From assembly GCA_003557085.1 (NCBI GenBank), contig PWPR01000137.1, positions 1-5,281 of the forward strand: DNA of 5,281 bases, read 5' to 3'. The notes beneath the pieces are model-generated. The model saw only the letters and a list, made by a program, of their open reading frames with translations. It ran no database searches and was not told where the DNA came from. Position numbers and translations under genes: made by a program. The stretch is from Clostridia bacterium (GTDB taxonomy: Bacteria; Bacillota; UBA994; PWPR01). Positions 4,903 through 5,281 of the stretch are shown piece after piece (positions within the stretch are counted from its first letter, which is position 1; every line of letters begins with the position of its first letter).

Positions 4903-5281
4903 AGTTGAAAACCTAGTTAAATCTTATGGCAACCATAAAGTGTTGGATAACTTAACATTTAGTATTGAGTCAGATAAATCAGGTCTCATTTATGGGTTTT
5001 TAGGCAAAAATGGCGCTGGAAAGACTACTACTATGAATATTTTAACAGGATTAGCAAGGTTTGATAGAGGCAAATGCATTGTCAATAATGTTGAAATTTA
5101 TAACAATAAGAAAACCTTTGTCAACTCTATTGGCTACCTTCCTGAATCTCCTGGCTTATATGGGTACATGACAGCTTATGAATACCTGCATTACCTATGC
5201 AAGCTATTTATGGATAACAAAAAAGCATCTATAAGAGCAACAGAATTACTAGAGTTGTCAGGACTGACTGTTTCTAAAAAT
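4895..5281 (+). CDS. ABC transporter ATP-binding protein, N-terminal part (cut by window edge)
   Basis: The 129 codons seen are the first half of an ABC ATPase of the CcmA/NatA/YxlF type, which typically powers a separate export permease. The aromatic A-loop residue is Y11 (VKSYG). Walker A is GKNGAGKTT at 37-45, followed by TMNILTGLARFDRGK. The Q-loop region reads IGYLPESPGLYGYMTAYEYL (79-98), with E84 in the usual glutamine place, a substitution common in this subfamily. The signature motif, Walker B and H-loop lie past the edge. Two in-frame ATGs exist, at 4889 and 4895. The ribosome binding site AAAGG (4882-4886) is 2 bases from the first and 8 from the second, so 4895 is chosen. The start lies inside the end of the YxlE-like gene, and a permease gene is expected downstream. 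The substrate cannot be told. Confidence 0.93.
   Translation, partial: MIKVENLVKSYGNHKVLDNLTFSIESDKSGLIYGFLGKNGAGKTTTMNILTGLARFDRGKCIVNNVEIYNNKKTFVNSIGYLPESPGLYGYMTAYEYLHYLCKLFMDNKKASIRATELLELSGLTVSKN

Overview
The window looks like chromosome from a low-GC, anaerobic, Clostridia-type Firmicute. The evidence is the AT-rich sequence, strong AGGAGG-type ribosome binding sites, the Firmicute gene order dnaX-ybaB-recR, a pyruvate:ferredoxin oxidoreductase gene, and a Bacillus YxlE-like small membrane protein next to an ABC ATPase. Genus cannot be told from this stretch alone.

Layout. Five genes lie on the minus strand, read from right to left: a GNAT acetyltransferase (4467-4003), dnaX (3909 or 3891 to 2215), ybaB/ebfC (2199-1873), recR (1869-1264) and the first 389 codons of nifJ (1167 to the left edge). 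The dnaX, ybaB and recR genes are packed with gaps of 15 and 3 bases and are almost certainly one transcript. A 96-base gap before nifJ holds a textbook sigma-A promoter bracketed by two identical 11-base copies of a TGTATACA-centred sequence, so nifJ should have its own regulated promoter. A 93-base gap before dnaX holds an extended -10 promoter. On the plus strand, divergent from the GNAT gene, a 77-residue two-helix membrane protein (4669-4902) overlaps by 8 bases an ABC transporter ATPase (4895 to the right edge, 129 codons seen).

Function. DnaX is the clamp-loader ATPase of DNA polymerase III. RecR is the recombination mediator that works with RecO/RecF at gaps. YbaB is a small nucleoid-associated DNA-binding protein usually encoded between them. 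NifJ couples pyruvate oxidation to ferredoxin reduction and belongs to a different process; its neighbourhood with recR looks positional rather than functional. The YxlE-like protein and ATPase are the start of an ABC export-type operon whose permease must lie beyond the right edge.

No RNA gene, CRISPR array, insertion sequence or clear intrinsic terminator was seen. I see no convincing new defence or mobile system here. The items most worth a second look are the paired operator at nifJ, the double start of dnaX, the mis-set start of the GNAT gene, and a possible frameshift site in dnaX.
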